Assembly (NCBI RefSeq): GCF_963675165.1
Contig: NC_087385.1
Location: forward strand, 1,798,501 to 1,862,500
Direction of reading: 5' to 3'
From: Halichondria panicea
Taxonomy: Eukaryota; Porifera; Demospongiae; Suberitida; Halichondriidae
Length of the DNA stretch: 64,000 bases
Numbering within the stretch: position 1 is the stretch's first letter; each line of letters starts with the position of its first letter. The position numbers and the translations under genes are program-made. The notes below the pieces were generated by a model. It worked only from the letters and a program-made list of their open reading frames with translations, searched no databases and was not told where the DNA came from. Of the stretch, positions 12,380 to 22,187 are shown piece after piece.

Positions 12380-12938
12380 TAGCCTGAAGGCAGAGGAGGT
12401 ACGACACGGTCACATGACCAGCCAAAAGGATTATGAATCTCATTAACTTGTGCATGAATATCATTCAAGACTGTGTACTTTGATAGTGGATTTGGTTTGG
12501 CGTGTATCTTTCAAGAAATACACTTGATGTTTCTAAGATCAGGATGGTTGATTGCTGGGCTTATACTGATGTGAAATAGCTTTTCAACCAGTTTCAACCA
12601 CCACTTAGATTTTGAGATATTATTGTTTTTAGTGTAATTCTGTTTTAGAGTATTTATTAAGTATTCTGTGCCTGCATTCAGGATAGGATCACTGCCAACA
12701 TCTGAGCCTTGGTTCTTACAACAAATCTAATCTCTACTTGTAAAGCTCTAGCTACTAGCCAGCAACAAATTCACTGAGTTTTATGCTCTCAACTTGTTTC
12801 TTTATGGCGCTTACTTGCCACCAGTTGAATGTCGTCATTGGAATGCATTTTTAACGACTTCTTTGTCTTTCTTGCCTCAATCAAGACATACCAGCCACGT
12901 GAGCTTAACCGCGTGTCGTACCTCCTCTGGCCTGAAGG
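12380..12938. mobile_element. MITE-like TIR element, copy 1
   Basis: The left end TAGCCTGAAGGCAGAGGAGG is mirrored at the right end, CCTCCTCTGGCCTGAAGG. The body is shared with 13329-13840. No coding capacity is credible; the short ORFs are shadows. Confidence 0.65.
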
Positions 12939-13328
12939 TAGTCTGGCCCCAGACCACTCCCTTGCACGTGATCTGACATGTGCCAGGGAGAGGGTCTGGC
13001 ATTTAGAGTCACTTTTCTTGGTTCAGATGTCAAAATTTGACATCTCCAACCACTTCACAGAGGAGGTTGATAGTACTTGACCTTTGTCATTTTTAAAACT
13101 ATGCCAGTAGGCAATGGCTAACTTAAATTCCTGTATACATCAACTAAAAATGTTATTTCAAGTACAGAGAATCTTTCAAATCTCCCTAAATCTGTATAGG
13201 AGTAGAGATAATAGCCAGCCAGTTTTAGCATCGTCACCACGCCCATTTCCGACATGCCCACTTTTGACTGTAGAAAAGTGACTCTGTTTGCCAGACTCTC
13301 TCCCCTGGGAGGAGTCTGGCCTCGAGAC

Positions 13329-13840
13329 TAGCCTGAAGGCAGAGGAGGTACGACACGGTCACATGACCAGCCAAAAGAATTATGAATCTCATTAACTTGT
13401 GCATGAATATCATTCAAGACTGTGTACTTTGATAGTGGATTGGTTTGGCGTGTATCTTTCAAGAAATACACTTGATGTTTCTAATATCAGAATAGTTGAT
13501 TGCTGGGCTTATACTGATGTGAAATAGCTTTCAACCAGTTTCAACCACCACTTAGATTTTGAGATATTATTGTTTTTAGTGTAATTCTGTTTTAGAGTAT
13601 TTAATAAGTGTTCTGTGCCTGTATTCAGGATAGGATCACTGCCAATATCTGAGCCTTGGTTCTTACAAGAAATCTAATCTCTACTTGTAATACTCTAGCT
13701 TCTTTATGGCGCTTACTTGCCACCAGTTGAATGTCGTCATTGGAATGCATTTTTAACGACTTCTTTGTCTTTCTTGCCTCAATCAAGACATATCAGCCAC
13801 GTGAGCTTAACCGCGTGTCGTACCTCCTCTGGCCTGAAGG
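13329..13840. mobile_element. MITE-like TIR element, copy 2
   Basis: This is the same family as 12380-12938, in the same orientation and with the same inverted ends, differing by small indels (about 45 bp are missing near 13690). The spacer between the two copies (12939-13328) holds nothing recognised. Confidence 0.65.
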
Positions 13841-14630
13841 CGCCATGGAAGCAGATTGGTTGCCTAGTTCGTTCCTAGTATAAGTTGGCTTGGTTACAAC
13901 TTCTCTTCTGTAAACGGACTTCCGAGCTGCTACCAGAACTCTGTTCATTTCGACTTATAGTACACAGCCAAAAATCCACGGGGCGTGTCAGGTCCGTTAC
14001 AGGACGTTTACCACATCCTGATACAGGACCGTTGGGTAGACACTACTAAACAGGCCGTTCACACACAGCCTGTAAAGTACAGTAAACAGCCCGATTTAAT
14101 AAGCTAGTATCATGCTTCAAAAGGTCACAATTCAAAGACAAAGAAGACAAGAACAAGATATATTATATAATTATATTAATTTCTGTTCAGCTACATTATG
14201 TCTCTCATTATCATGTCCGTGTCTTCACATCCCCACGGTGGCACTGCAGATAAAAACAACCAGTTGAACCATACGTCACATAAGTATACTAACTTACTGT
14301 ATTTATATTCGTCTTGTTTTTGTGCACAAAGATAGACTCTGAGGAGAAGAGGCTGGGAATTATACAAAAATACACCACTGCTTACCGGCGTACTATGAAA
14401 TCAGTGAACAGCTTGAAGGGCCGTTCTTCATCTCCGAGATAGCTCGCCAGCTGTATCCTATTCACATAGATTAAACTAAGTTGCTTACCAGGCAATTGTT
14501 GCATTCTCTTTATCATTCGTCTAAAAACTTCAATCTATGAGGCATATAATGCATCACCAAACACATACAAAATAATGGCACTTACCTAACACATCCAGAC
14601 TCCAACTCGGCATGCCAATAAAGAAATCTA
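13841..14630. other. Stretch without recognised gene
   Basis: I see no convincing ORF, exon or inverted repeat here. It lies directly downstream (minus-strand sense) of the retroelement C-terminus and may include its 3' untranslated part. Confidence 0.3.
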
Positions 14631-15853
14631 TTAAGGTATAGCCAGCTCCGCAGCGATAATTGCCTTGCCGCGAGAAGATCTGGCTCCTCTTATTGCCTGG
14701 ATCGAGGATCTAAGCAGTGAAAAGGAGAGGCGGCATCTTAGCCAGTTGAGGGTTTTGCAGTACTGATTGTCCCATTTGTGCGAGAGCAGGGAAGCCAATC
14801 GTTTGTGGAAGGTTGTGGCCTCTCTGCCCATCCCTCCAGTAGTAGACATTACCAAGGGTGTAAATGATGCATGTTCAATTTCTCTTACTCTCTGTTCATA
14901 AGATCTTTTCTTCTCTCTTTCATGTTTCTTGTAGCAAGCAGTTAGTGGGCCTTTGTTTGATGGGGCATGGGGATTGAACACTCTTACATCGAAGTAGGTC
15001 TTTTCCAGTCTGCCTCCCCATACCCCGTTCGCTGAGATGTCTAGACGAGCTCCCTCTTGAGTGTTGGCTGTAGCACACCGGAGTGTTTCTTCACAGTAAT
15101 TGGCTGCAGGTCCGGTTCTATGCGAACGTCGTTACATACTTCAGTGAGCAGGTCCGCGGTTAAGTCTCTTATCTCGTTGTGCCTAATAGTCGGAAAACCT
15201 CCTTTGGCACACGAGAGAGCAGCGTGTTCAGTAGAAAAGGCTTTGCCGCAGTCACAATTTGTTGGAGTGTTTGTTGGGTTCCAGCCATATCTCAATGCTA
15301 GGGCATCTTGGAAAGCTCCCTTGTGTAGGGTAAAGCCATGTTCTGACAGTGGGAGTGCCGTCAGCCATGAGGAAGCTCCCTTCTTGCTGGCAAGATCCAT
15401 TGCTCTTTGCAGAGTGTCTGGGAGAAGTTGATTTAGCTCAGTGGCTTTTGACTTGTTCTCATGATTATTCAATCTCCTAACATCTTTCTTCTGGGCCAGT
15501 TGTGTGTCAAGAGTTTCCAATCTATAAGCATGGTCCTGCAATTGAATTCCATCAATGAGAGGCCCACAAATAGCTAGTGAGGATCGGAATTCCCTTTTTG
15601 CCTTCTTCGATGGAATGCTGATGCCCAGTCCCCCTAGGCTGGCAGGTAGTGCATGTAGGGTTGTTTCGAGGTTATTTGGTGGTGGTCTCCCCGTAAGGGC
15701 TGGAATTAGGTTTGCTTGGATACATTCATCAAGCGGTTGTAACAGCTGACCAATGGCAGGCATTACTCTGCTCAGATAGGTCCATTTGCTCATTAATCCA
15801 TGATGTCTTACCTTGGATCTGTACTGTATAGGCTGTGGGAAGTGTATGGTCAT
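14631..15853 (-). pseudogene. 5'-truncated non-LTR-type retroelement C-terminus with endonuclease-like motif
   Basis: Two minus-strand reading frames (15853-15041, then 14981-14631 and a little upstream) form one broken coding region; a frame change falls near 15060-15095. The protein has the post-RT thumb-like region (LSRVMPAIGQLLQPLDECI, LPASLGGLGI), then a zinc-binding motif CDCGKAFSTEHAALSC directly followed by RHNEIRD, and then EGARLDI and YFDVRVFNP. A CxxC-HxxxC plus RHN followed by spaced acidic residues resembles the restriction-like endonuclease end of R2/NeSL-type elements. The C-terminal part (TTGGMGREATTFHKRL, LRCRLSFSLLRSSI) is common in retroelements of marine invertebrates. No RT domain remains upstream. 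Confidence 0.7.
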
Positions 15854-16368
15854 GCAGAGCCTCCAAGTAGAAACTTTTCTTTTCAGTATTAATCAGCGTA
15901 TTTAACCCTTTAACCGTCGGATTCTTAATTAACAGTGAAGTGAAATGTCTGTAAATTCTCTATCGGGTTTCCAGAGCAATAAAATGCCTAGCAACAATAT
16001 ACCAATAGAATGCCCATACAACAATGAATAAAATGGTGCAACATGTGTTGCCATAACAACCACGGTTATTACGCTTACCCGTTTTTATCATTTTAAATGC
16101 TCGGCCAGCGGTGAGATAAAATCCAAAAATTTTTTTTTATGGATCAGCCTATCATATGGTATAAAGGCTTGATTTTCACATCATATGATTTTCACATCAT
16201 ATGAATTGACGATTGACGATTAAAGGGTTAATTAATGATAATTTTCAGTATAAAACGATTGGAAATGAGATGAAATGCTGTTTAGTGGCTTTGTAATTGC
16301 CCCGCCCCTTCAATAAAGGGGCGTGGCAAGCGAGACTTCGTTTTAATTAAATAAAAAGAAGCCAGTTT
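15854..16368. other. Non-coding stretch with small inverted/direct repeats
   Basis: Contains AACCCTTTAACCGTC near 15904 and its inverted form GACGATTAAAGGGTTA near 16215, and a duplicated TTTTCACATCATATGA at about 16171-16203. This suggests a small TIR element of about 330 bp (15904-16231). No gene is seen. Confidence 0.4.
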
Positions 16369-16369
16369 A

Positions 16370-17020
16370 GGCCACTCCAAATGAGACTGTAGTTTCCCGT
16401 CCAACTCGTGCTTCCTGCTTTAGCTACCTCATTGATAGTCATTATGGCCCTAATTATCAATGAAATATTGAAATAACTTTTTTCTTGTTCTTTGTTGCCT
16501 CTAAGCACATTGGTTGGCTGAATTTTTGTGGCTAATCATTGATGACGGACCAATTTATAATTATATTCATAGTAATGAATAATGATAATACTGCTCACAT
16601 CCGCTTTTATAATTTACTGGAGTCTCTGACGGGAAACTACTAGTCGGGCGCCGCCGCCCTCTACCGTTGCCCGGAAGGAGGTCGGGAATCAAGCCTATCC
16701 ACAGTTTTGTTCTGTTGTTGGAAATCCAACAATTCCACCAGCTCCAATCAGATTGCAGTATCTCAAGGGGATTGATCACACCCACTCAACTGTGTACCAC
16801 GTGTGAATTTTGCACACGTTGGATTGAGAGGCGAGGCCAACACCCACTTTAATAAATGATATTCATCGCTATTGGTTAGCACCCACATAGAATGAATGAT
16901 ATTCATGATACTATTGTGTAACAGGCCAGAACAAAACTGTGGATAGGCTTGATTCCCGACCTCCTTCAAGGAGGGCGGCGGCGCTCGACTAGGAAACTAC
17001 AGTCTCATTTGGAGTGGCCT
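16370..17020. mobile_element. Foldback/MITE element with nested inverted repeat
   Basis: Outer ends: AGGCCACTCCAAATGAGACT at the left and the inverse AGTCTCATTTGGAGTGGCCT at the right. A second inverted pair lies inside (16625-16710 against 16920-16990), containing CGGGAATCAAGCCTATCCAC and a GGCGGCGGCGC block. The layout looks like a TIR element inserted in, or recombined with, a relative. Confidence 0.65.
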
Positions 17021-17328
17021 TAGTAATAATATAGGAGTGGCTATTTTAAGCTTACCTTTGCTTGCCTACTAGCCTGGCATAGCTGAAGAGAGCTGGTCTA
17101 GACACCGTCAGGCGTCTAGAGCTAGCTGTGTTGTTTCTTCTGGCTGGTTGCTGCGCAGTAAGTGGAGGGAGGGGCTGACTAATTGAACAGAGAGGGGGAG
17201 TGGCTCTGTACCTTTCGCTTTGAGGGAGGGGCTGGCTGCTCATATTCTGTCCAGGCTGCGCAAGGATTTGAGTGTGGACAGCAGCCCTGGTGTGTGGACG
17301 AGCTCTCTTTTCCTGGCCTAGTTGTCTT

Positions 17329-17578
17329 CTAGACTCGAGACCATCTGTTCGTTATCTGAAAGAACCCCTGGTCAAGTTCCAATGTACGTAGCACTTGTCC
17401 AACGGTCCAGGAATTTCTTGGACCGGTAATTGCCCATGCCCACGCAAGGTCCGCCCCAAGGTGTATTACCCATGAATATCATTATGATGCTATAAAACGC
17501 TGACTCAGCTGGACGAGTGCTACATTGGAACTTGACCAGGCGTTCTTTCAGATAACGAACGGCTGGTCTCGAGGCTAG
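17329..17578. mobile_element. Short TIR element (about 250 bp)
   Basis: The left arm (CTAGACTCGAGACCATCTG, then GTTCGTTATCTGAAAGAAC) is the reverse complement, with few changes, of the right arm at 17540-17578. There is no coding region. It is a typical MITE by size. Confidence 0.6.
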
Positions 17579-17579
17579 C

Positions 17580-18240
17580 ATTGCTTGTGAGAATGGTAAT
17601 GGGAATTGCTTTCTTCACCCTGTAGCCGGCGAGATTGGATATGATATCAGTACAGTGTACTAATGTCATTACTTCCTGCAGCTTTATACGACAGGACTGG
17701 CAGATTAGAAATTGCTTGGTTTGACAAACAGTTTTGGAAGTTTCTTTGCTGTTGCTTACATGTAGATGTTGACATTGAGTCCAGTCCATTGACTATCACT
17801 TGCCCACTGGATTGTGAAATCGGTGAATGTATTGCCAGTATAGCCACGCATTGGTAAATTGTTTGGGACTGTGGGACTGTAGGACAGTACATGTAAGTAC
17901 CGTTACGTAGGTACGTAGATCTGATGTCTGAACCATGCCAGTCGTACATGGCACACAAGTAGATCGAGGTAGAGAGTGTCACACCGTGTACCAGCTGATA
18001 GAGGAACATAAGTTAGTATGCCTGTATGGTGGCAGAGTACCAGGAGGTACCTGTATCTCAGTAGATGCATAGATTGAAGAGCTACTCTTCAATCTATGGT
18101 AGATGTTAGCTTCGTCTTCAGACTTGCTCTGCGTAACAGCTTGTGTCTCGTTCTCATTTCTTCATTTCCTCATTTCCTCATTTCCTCATTTCTGTTTTAT
18201 CACAACCCCTCATCAAGACGGGTTGTTATAAAACAGGGAA
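17580..18240. repeat. Dispersed duplication, copy 1 (partner at 30572-31203)
   Basis: The text from GCATTGCTTGTGAGAATGGT through the TTCATTTCCTCATTTCC tract is repeated at 30572-31203 with indels. The 3' part here (18150-18300) is an inverted pair of TCATTTCCTCATTTC / GAAATGAGGAAATGA around GGTTGTTATAAAAC, able to fold into a hairpin. Confidence 0.6.
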
Positions 18241-18400
18241 TGAGAAATGAGGAAATGAGAAATAAGAAATGAGGAAATAAGAAATAGGAAATGAAGAAAT
18301 AAGAAATAGAATAATAATAATACATGTAATATATTTATGGTTACAATCATCACCATGGCATTAATTTTCATCACAATAATTATGACATTATTATAAATAT

Positions 18401-18543
18401 AGGTTATAGGCTGAGTCCAAGGTCTCTATGGGGTTTTGAGAACCGAAGGCCCGAGGCTGTAGCATCTCGAGCGTAGCGAGGGTGCTACTAAGGGCCTAAG
18501 GGTCTCAAAACTCCATAGTGACCGTTGGACGAGGCCTATAACT
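18401..18543. repeat. Palindromic element
   Basis: AGGTTATAGGCTGAGTCCAA ... GGTTTTGAGAACC is mirrored by GGGTCTCAAAACTCC ... TTGGACGAGGCCTATAACT. The loop contains TAGCGAGGGTGCTA. It is similar in design to the palindrome at 47022-47158. Confidence 0.55.
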
Positions 18544-19072
18544 GATTTAGAATAGTGCTAAGCAAGCTAAGCTATTATTAACACAAAGAAGACTCTGTTT
18601 CTACAAACCTCAAGCAACATTAAAGCTTTGCTCTGGCTAGTCTACATAAAAAAAAATCACATTGAAGGCAGTTTCTGTCTCTTGCATAACAAAAACGGTT
18701 AATAGAAAGTTGCTATTCTACTTAGTAGTTAGCTCTGCACTAGAGCACTAGCTATTGGTAGCTGCAAGAGTGAGATAAAAGCTACAAAGCGGCACTGCAG
18801 AACACAAAGACTTTTAAAATTAGTTTTTAATGATGCACTGCATCATCGTTACTATGACTTTGTGTGTACTTGTGCATGTATAAAACAGATGTTGCTAAGC
18901 ATTCCATGTATGATTGTATGTATCATGTAAAAAATGTTAAATGCATGTAGTGAACATAATTATAATAGACCTCCATAGAAGACCTCTGAATGACTGAGAG
19001 GTCTCTATAAAGGACCTCCAAGTAACCAATCAGATTGCACCATTTGTGACAAGCATTTTCTAATAATAATCA

Positions 19073-19509
19073 AAACTAAAAAACATTTGCAATGTGAACG
19101 TTGCTAGGATTGCCAGGAAAAGGAAAAGCGCGAAAAAGCGAAGAAACAAGAAATTCGGCGTGTGCATAACTCCAATCCGTTACAACTTCATTCCTGTTTT
19201 AAGCAATTTTTTGTTTTTGTTTTTGTGCTTTTCCGCAAATCCTTCAGTAATTTTTATGAATTTTTTGCAAGGTATGTATTGTGTTTGTGATGTTTTCCCT
19301 TACAGTGTTGAGGAAACATGCAAGTGTTGGATGTGTGAGTGGATGCATTGTGAATTCTTCTCGGTTCATTTTTACCCAACTTGTGTTTTGATTCTAAAAT
19401 CATTATCAACAGTAGGCCACTCGACTGTACACATGTTCATGACGTTGTAACGGATTGGAGTTATGCACTTGCCGAATTTCTTGTTTCTTCGCTTTTTCGC
19501 GCTTTTCCT
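19073..19509. mobile_element. TIR element, 3'-shortened copy (family of 28986-29486)
   Basis: The left arm starts CAAAACTAAAAAACATTTGC and includes GGATTGCCAGGAAAAGG and TGCATAACTCCAATCC. The right arm is the inverse but stops at CAATCCTAGCA, lacking about 30 terminal bases present in the 28986 copy. Confidence 0.65.
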
Positions 19510-19580
19510 TTTCCTGGCAATCCTAGCAGATAAATGTGACATTGATTAATTTGTTTTTGTCCTGTAATCTTGTTGAAGAT

Positions 19581-19701
19581 TGTTGGTGCATACATGTTAT
19601 ACCTTATTACGTAATATTTACTACAATTCAAACCATAATTTGCTGCTGTTAAGTTGTACTTTTGGACTCTAGTATTTAGCCTCACTATTGTTTAACATTT
19701 C
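19581..19701 (+). repeat. 5' LTR, left part
   Basis: Begins TGTTGGTGCATACATGTTAT and matches 27716-27836 of the 3' LTR over its whole 121 bp. It ends in TAACATTTC, the 9-bp site duplicated by the TIR element that follows. Confidence 0.9.
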
Positions 19702-20022
19702 TAGCCTCGTTCCCAGGCCTTACTTTTTCCTACTGTTGTCACTGTTCATCCGTAAACATAAGAAAGACATAGTGAGGCAGCAAAGAAAGAAATGGGCGTA
19801 CAGTTAAGAAAAAGTAAGGCCTGGTTTGGGAAATCGCGTGATCCACAAGGATTTTTATGAACGTGGGCGATATGTAGCCCACAATCGTGACGTAAGGTAT
19901 TCTCCCACGCATTCAGAGTAAGACTGTACTGTACTGTACTGCACTGAGACAACCACCAAGCTGTGCTGCAAGTCAGATCAGAGAACCAGCGTGGCCAGCT
20001 CTGGTGGCAGTAGCTACCTGCT

Positions 20023-21064
20023 TAGCCTCGATTCCAAGCCGCTGAGAAAGGCGGCCTGGTATACACTGTTTACGCATGCGCCAGAATTACCAAGAATCTT
20101 GGTAATCGTAAATTGCAGTATATTTATCAGTATTCTTATTCCGCATTAGTTTGTAAAACATTGATATCCGTTTCATTCATAATGATGTCATTGAAAAAAG
20201 AAATCTAGTCCAAGTTGTGTAATGGCTGCTACCTTCTCTTCTGCTCTTGTGTACGCGTTATCCTGTGTTGGAATACCAGGTCTAGTCTTGAAAGACAAGC
20301 AGCTGGAGGCGTTGAAGTGTCTGTACGCTGGTGTTTATGTGGGTACCGTACCGACCGGCTATGGCAAGTCCCAGAGCAAGTCCATCTGCTTTCCAGACAC
20401 TCCCTTTCTTGATTGATGTGAAGCTTGACAGGACCAGTGCACCTCTCACTTCCTCTTGTTTCTCTGAGTGAAGCCATCTTCAAAGTGTTGGTGTGTCTGT
20501 TCGACGTTCAGTGCCATTCTCTCTGGAAGGAAGTATTGTTGTGACATTTGCCGAAAATTGGTCACAGAGTAAGTACGTGGTATCTGATCCGAGAACTGTG
20601 TGGCCTGAATGTGTATCCGATCCGAGGGACTTGTTGCTTGAGTGTGTATCCGGACTTGTTGCTTGAGTGTGTATTAATGGATAGTGCTTTCAATGGTAAA
20701 TCTATTGTGTAAATCAATAAGTAGTCCTCACATTATGTTACGTCACAGCCACTGTACTTATCCACATTTATTTTTTACCCACAGGTTTAACTAATTTCTT
20801 ATGAGATTAACTTGTTGCCTGAGTGTGTATCCGATCCAAGCCTCAAATTAATGAATAAATCTACAGAGCTGATGTTTTACTTAGCTGTCTCTGTCTACAG
20901 TATATGCAGAGAGGTAGCCTCTTCTTTTTCTTTTTTCTGTTCTTTATCACAATAAGATAAAATACGTTCAATGAGATAAATACGGTAAATAATAAATTAA
21001 TTGTCCACCCACGCGCCAACAGTAAATACCAGGCCCACTATTCAAGGGGCTGGAGTCGAGGCTA
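20023..21064. mobile_element. Inner TIR element with RecQ relic, 9-bp target duplication
   Basis: Starts TAGCCTCGATTCCAAGCC and ends with the inverse-type GGCTGGAGTCGAGGCTA. The 9-bp CTACCTGCT occurs at 20014-20022 and 21065-21073. It sits inside the outer element, so three insertions are nested here: BEL, then outer element, then inner element. Confidence 0.85.
20222..20445 (+). pseudogene. RecQ-like helicase N-terminal fragment
   Basis: An ATG at 20222 opens a short frame with LKDKQLEALKCLYAG and the Walker A segment VPTGYGKS, the layout of the first helicase lobe of RecQ-family ATPases. The frame then ends early; a neighbouring frame continues with FLIDVKLDRTSAPLTS. That matches a similarly shifted frame in the element at 54557-55357, so this is the decayed start of a helicase gene carried by the TIR element. 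DEAH and later motifs are absent. Confidence 0.65.
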
Positions 21065-21520
21065 CTACCTGCTATATGATAGTGATGACTAAGCTATTCT
21101 ACTATAGCATGTAGAAAGACACAAGAAAAGGTAATAGTGATAGAATCTAAACACACATTCTAGACTAGTAGATCATCTAGCTAAGCCTAAGGTATAGCTA
21201 GCTCTATAGTGCTTGCAAACTTCCAGTTCCAAGTCCATGTCCAGCTTGCTGCAGGCAAAGTTTTATTAGTCGTAGACCTCTGCGTGGGCAGTCCAACATC
21301 TCTAGCTCAGTATGCCCACGCTCATTTTCACCCTTCTACCACCCTTCTACCCTCACGCGACTTCCCTCCTTTTTCCTAACTCTACGTCTATTTCTTTCTT
21401 TATTCCTCCAATTAATACCGTATTTTATCTCATTGAACGAATAATACAGTATTTTATCTTATTGAACGATTGTGATAAAGAACAGAAAAAGGAGAGCCTG
21501 TGTAGAGGCTATAACATTTC

Positions 21521-21779
21521 CTCTCTTTGTTTATGTGAGCCCCACCCAGGGCCTCCATCACTGTACTTTGTGCTCCTGCAGCCATTTTGTACTCACTTTG
21601 CTCTCTATCTAAGAATTGTTGGCACAGCAATAGTGAAGTCAATTTGCATGAATGCTTGCTATAGTTTAGTTACAGTATTTCAATTGCATATAGCGGAATA
21701 GAACCTGTTTCTATTTAGATCTAGCCTGTCTAGTATCACTTATCTAACTATTTGTCTATACCGAGAAAGGGCTCAAACA
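21521..21779 (+). repeat. 5' LTR, right part
   Basis: Matches 27837-28097 of the 3' LTR with only a few differences and ends in CTCAAACA. It contains the start of the transcribed leader by family expectation; no promoter box was confidently seen. Confidence 0.88.
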
Positions 21780-21784
21780 TTTAT

Positions 21785-21802
21785 TGGTCCTTCGAACCGG
21801 AT
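21785..21802 (+). promoter_or_regulatory. Primer-binding site, tRNA-Tyr-like
   Basis: TGGTCCTTCGAACCGGAT lies five bases after the 5' LTR. It is complementary to a tRNA 3' end reading CCGGTTCGAAGGACCA, the acceptor end known for eukaryotic tRNA-Tyr with one T-stem base variant. This is recalled knowledge; the host tRNA should be checked. Confidence 0.7.
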
Positions 21803-21859
21803 CCTCAACGGATCGCATTGCAAACAAGTTCTTTCTCGTCCTCGCAATCGTTGCTACAG

Positions 21860-22125
21860 TCTGCACAACGGTGCACGATTCACTTGTCTCTCGGCACAAA
21901 GGTGCACAATTGTTTGTTTATCGCTCGCACAAAGGTGCATTCGCTTGTCTATCGCTCGCACAAGGGTGCATTCGCTTGCACACACGGGTGCATTGCACAA
22001 GGGTGCTCCATTGTAAATCGTTAACTTCTGTCGCACAAGGGTGCAAAACGTTGTTTTCGCTCAGCCCAAGGTGTGCTGTATTGTTTTTGTTTGGTTTTCA
22101 TTCTGCACATAGGTGCAACTCGACG
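21860..22125 (+). repeat. Leader tandem motif array
   Basis: The untranslated leader between the primer site and gag contains about nine irregular repeats of the core CACAA(A/G)GGTGCA, spaced 20-45 bp. It overlaps no conserved protein. Its position suggests a packaging or regulatory role, which is an inference. Confidence 0.55.
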
Positions 22126-22187
22126 GAGCAACACTGAACTCATACTTTGATCAATAATTTATCTCAAACTCAATTCACAGCAGTGTT

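Larger units (their letters stand above)
19702..21511. mobile_element. Outer TIR element inserted in the BEL 5' LTR, 9-bp target duplication
   Basis: Starts TAGCCTCGTTCCCAGGCC and ends GAGCCTGTGTAGAGGCTA. It is flanked by TAACATTTC at 19693-19701 and 21512-21520, while the 3' LTR has the site once, uninterrupted. This proves the insertion and its length (1810 bp). The right arm (21140-21511) is repeated at 10860-12267. A 9-bp duplication points to a Mutator-like mechanism by family convention. No transposase is visible. Confidence 0.88.

Noticed and set aside
12794-13080. ORFs containing KTYQPREL, also seen near 31190
   Set aside because: The sequence is part of repeated MITE ends and occurs in non-coding copies.
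21752-22137. ORFs over the BEL leader
   Set aside because: They overlap the primer site and the GTGCA repeats and have no conserved features; the gag ATG at 22188 starts the real frame.
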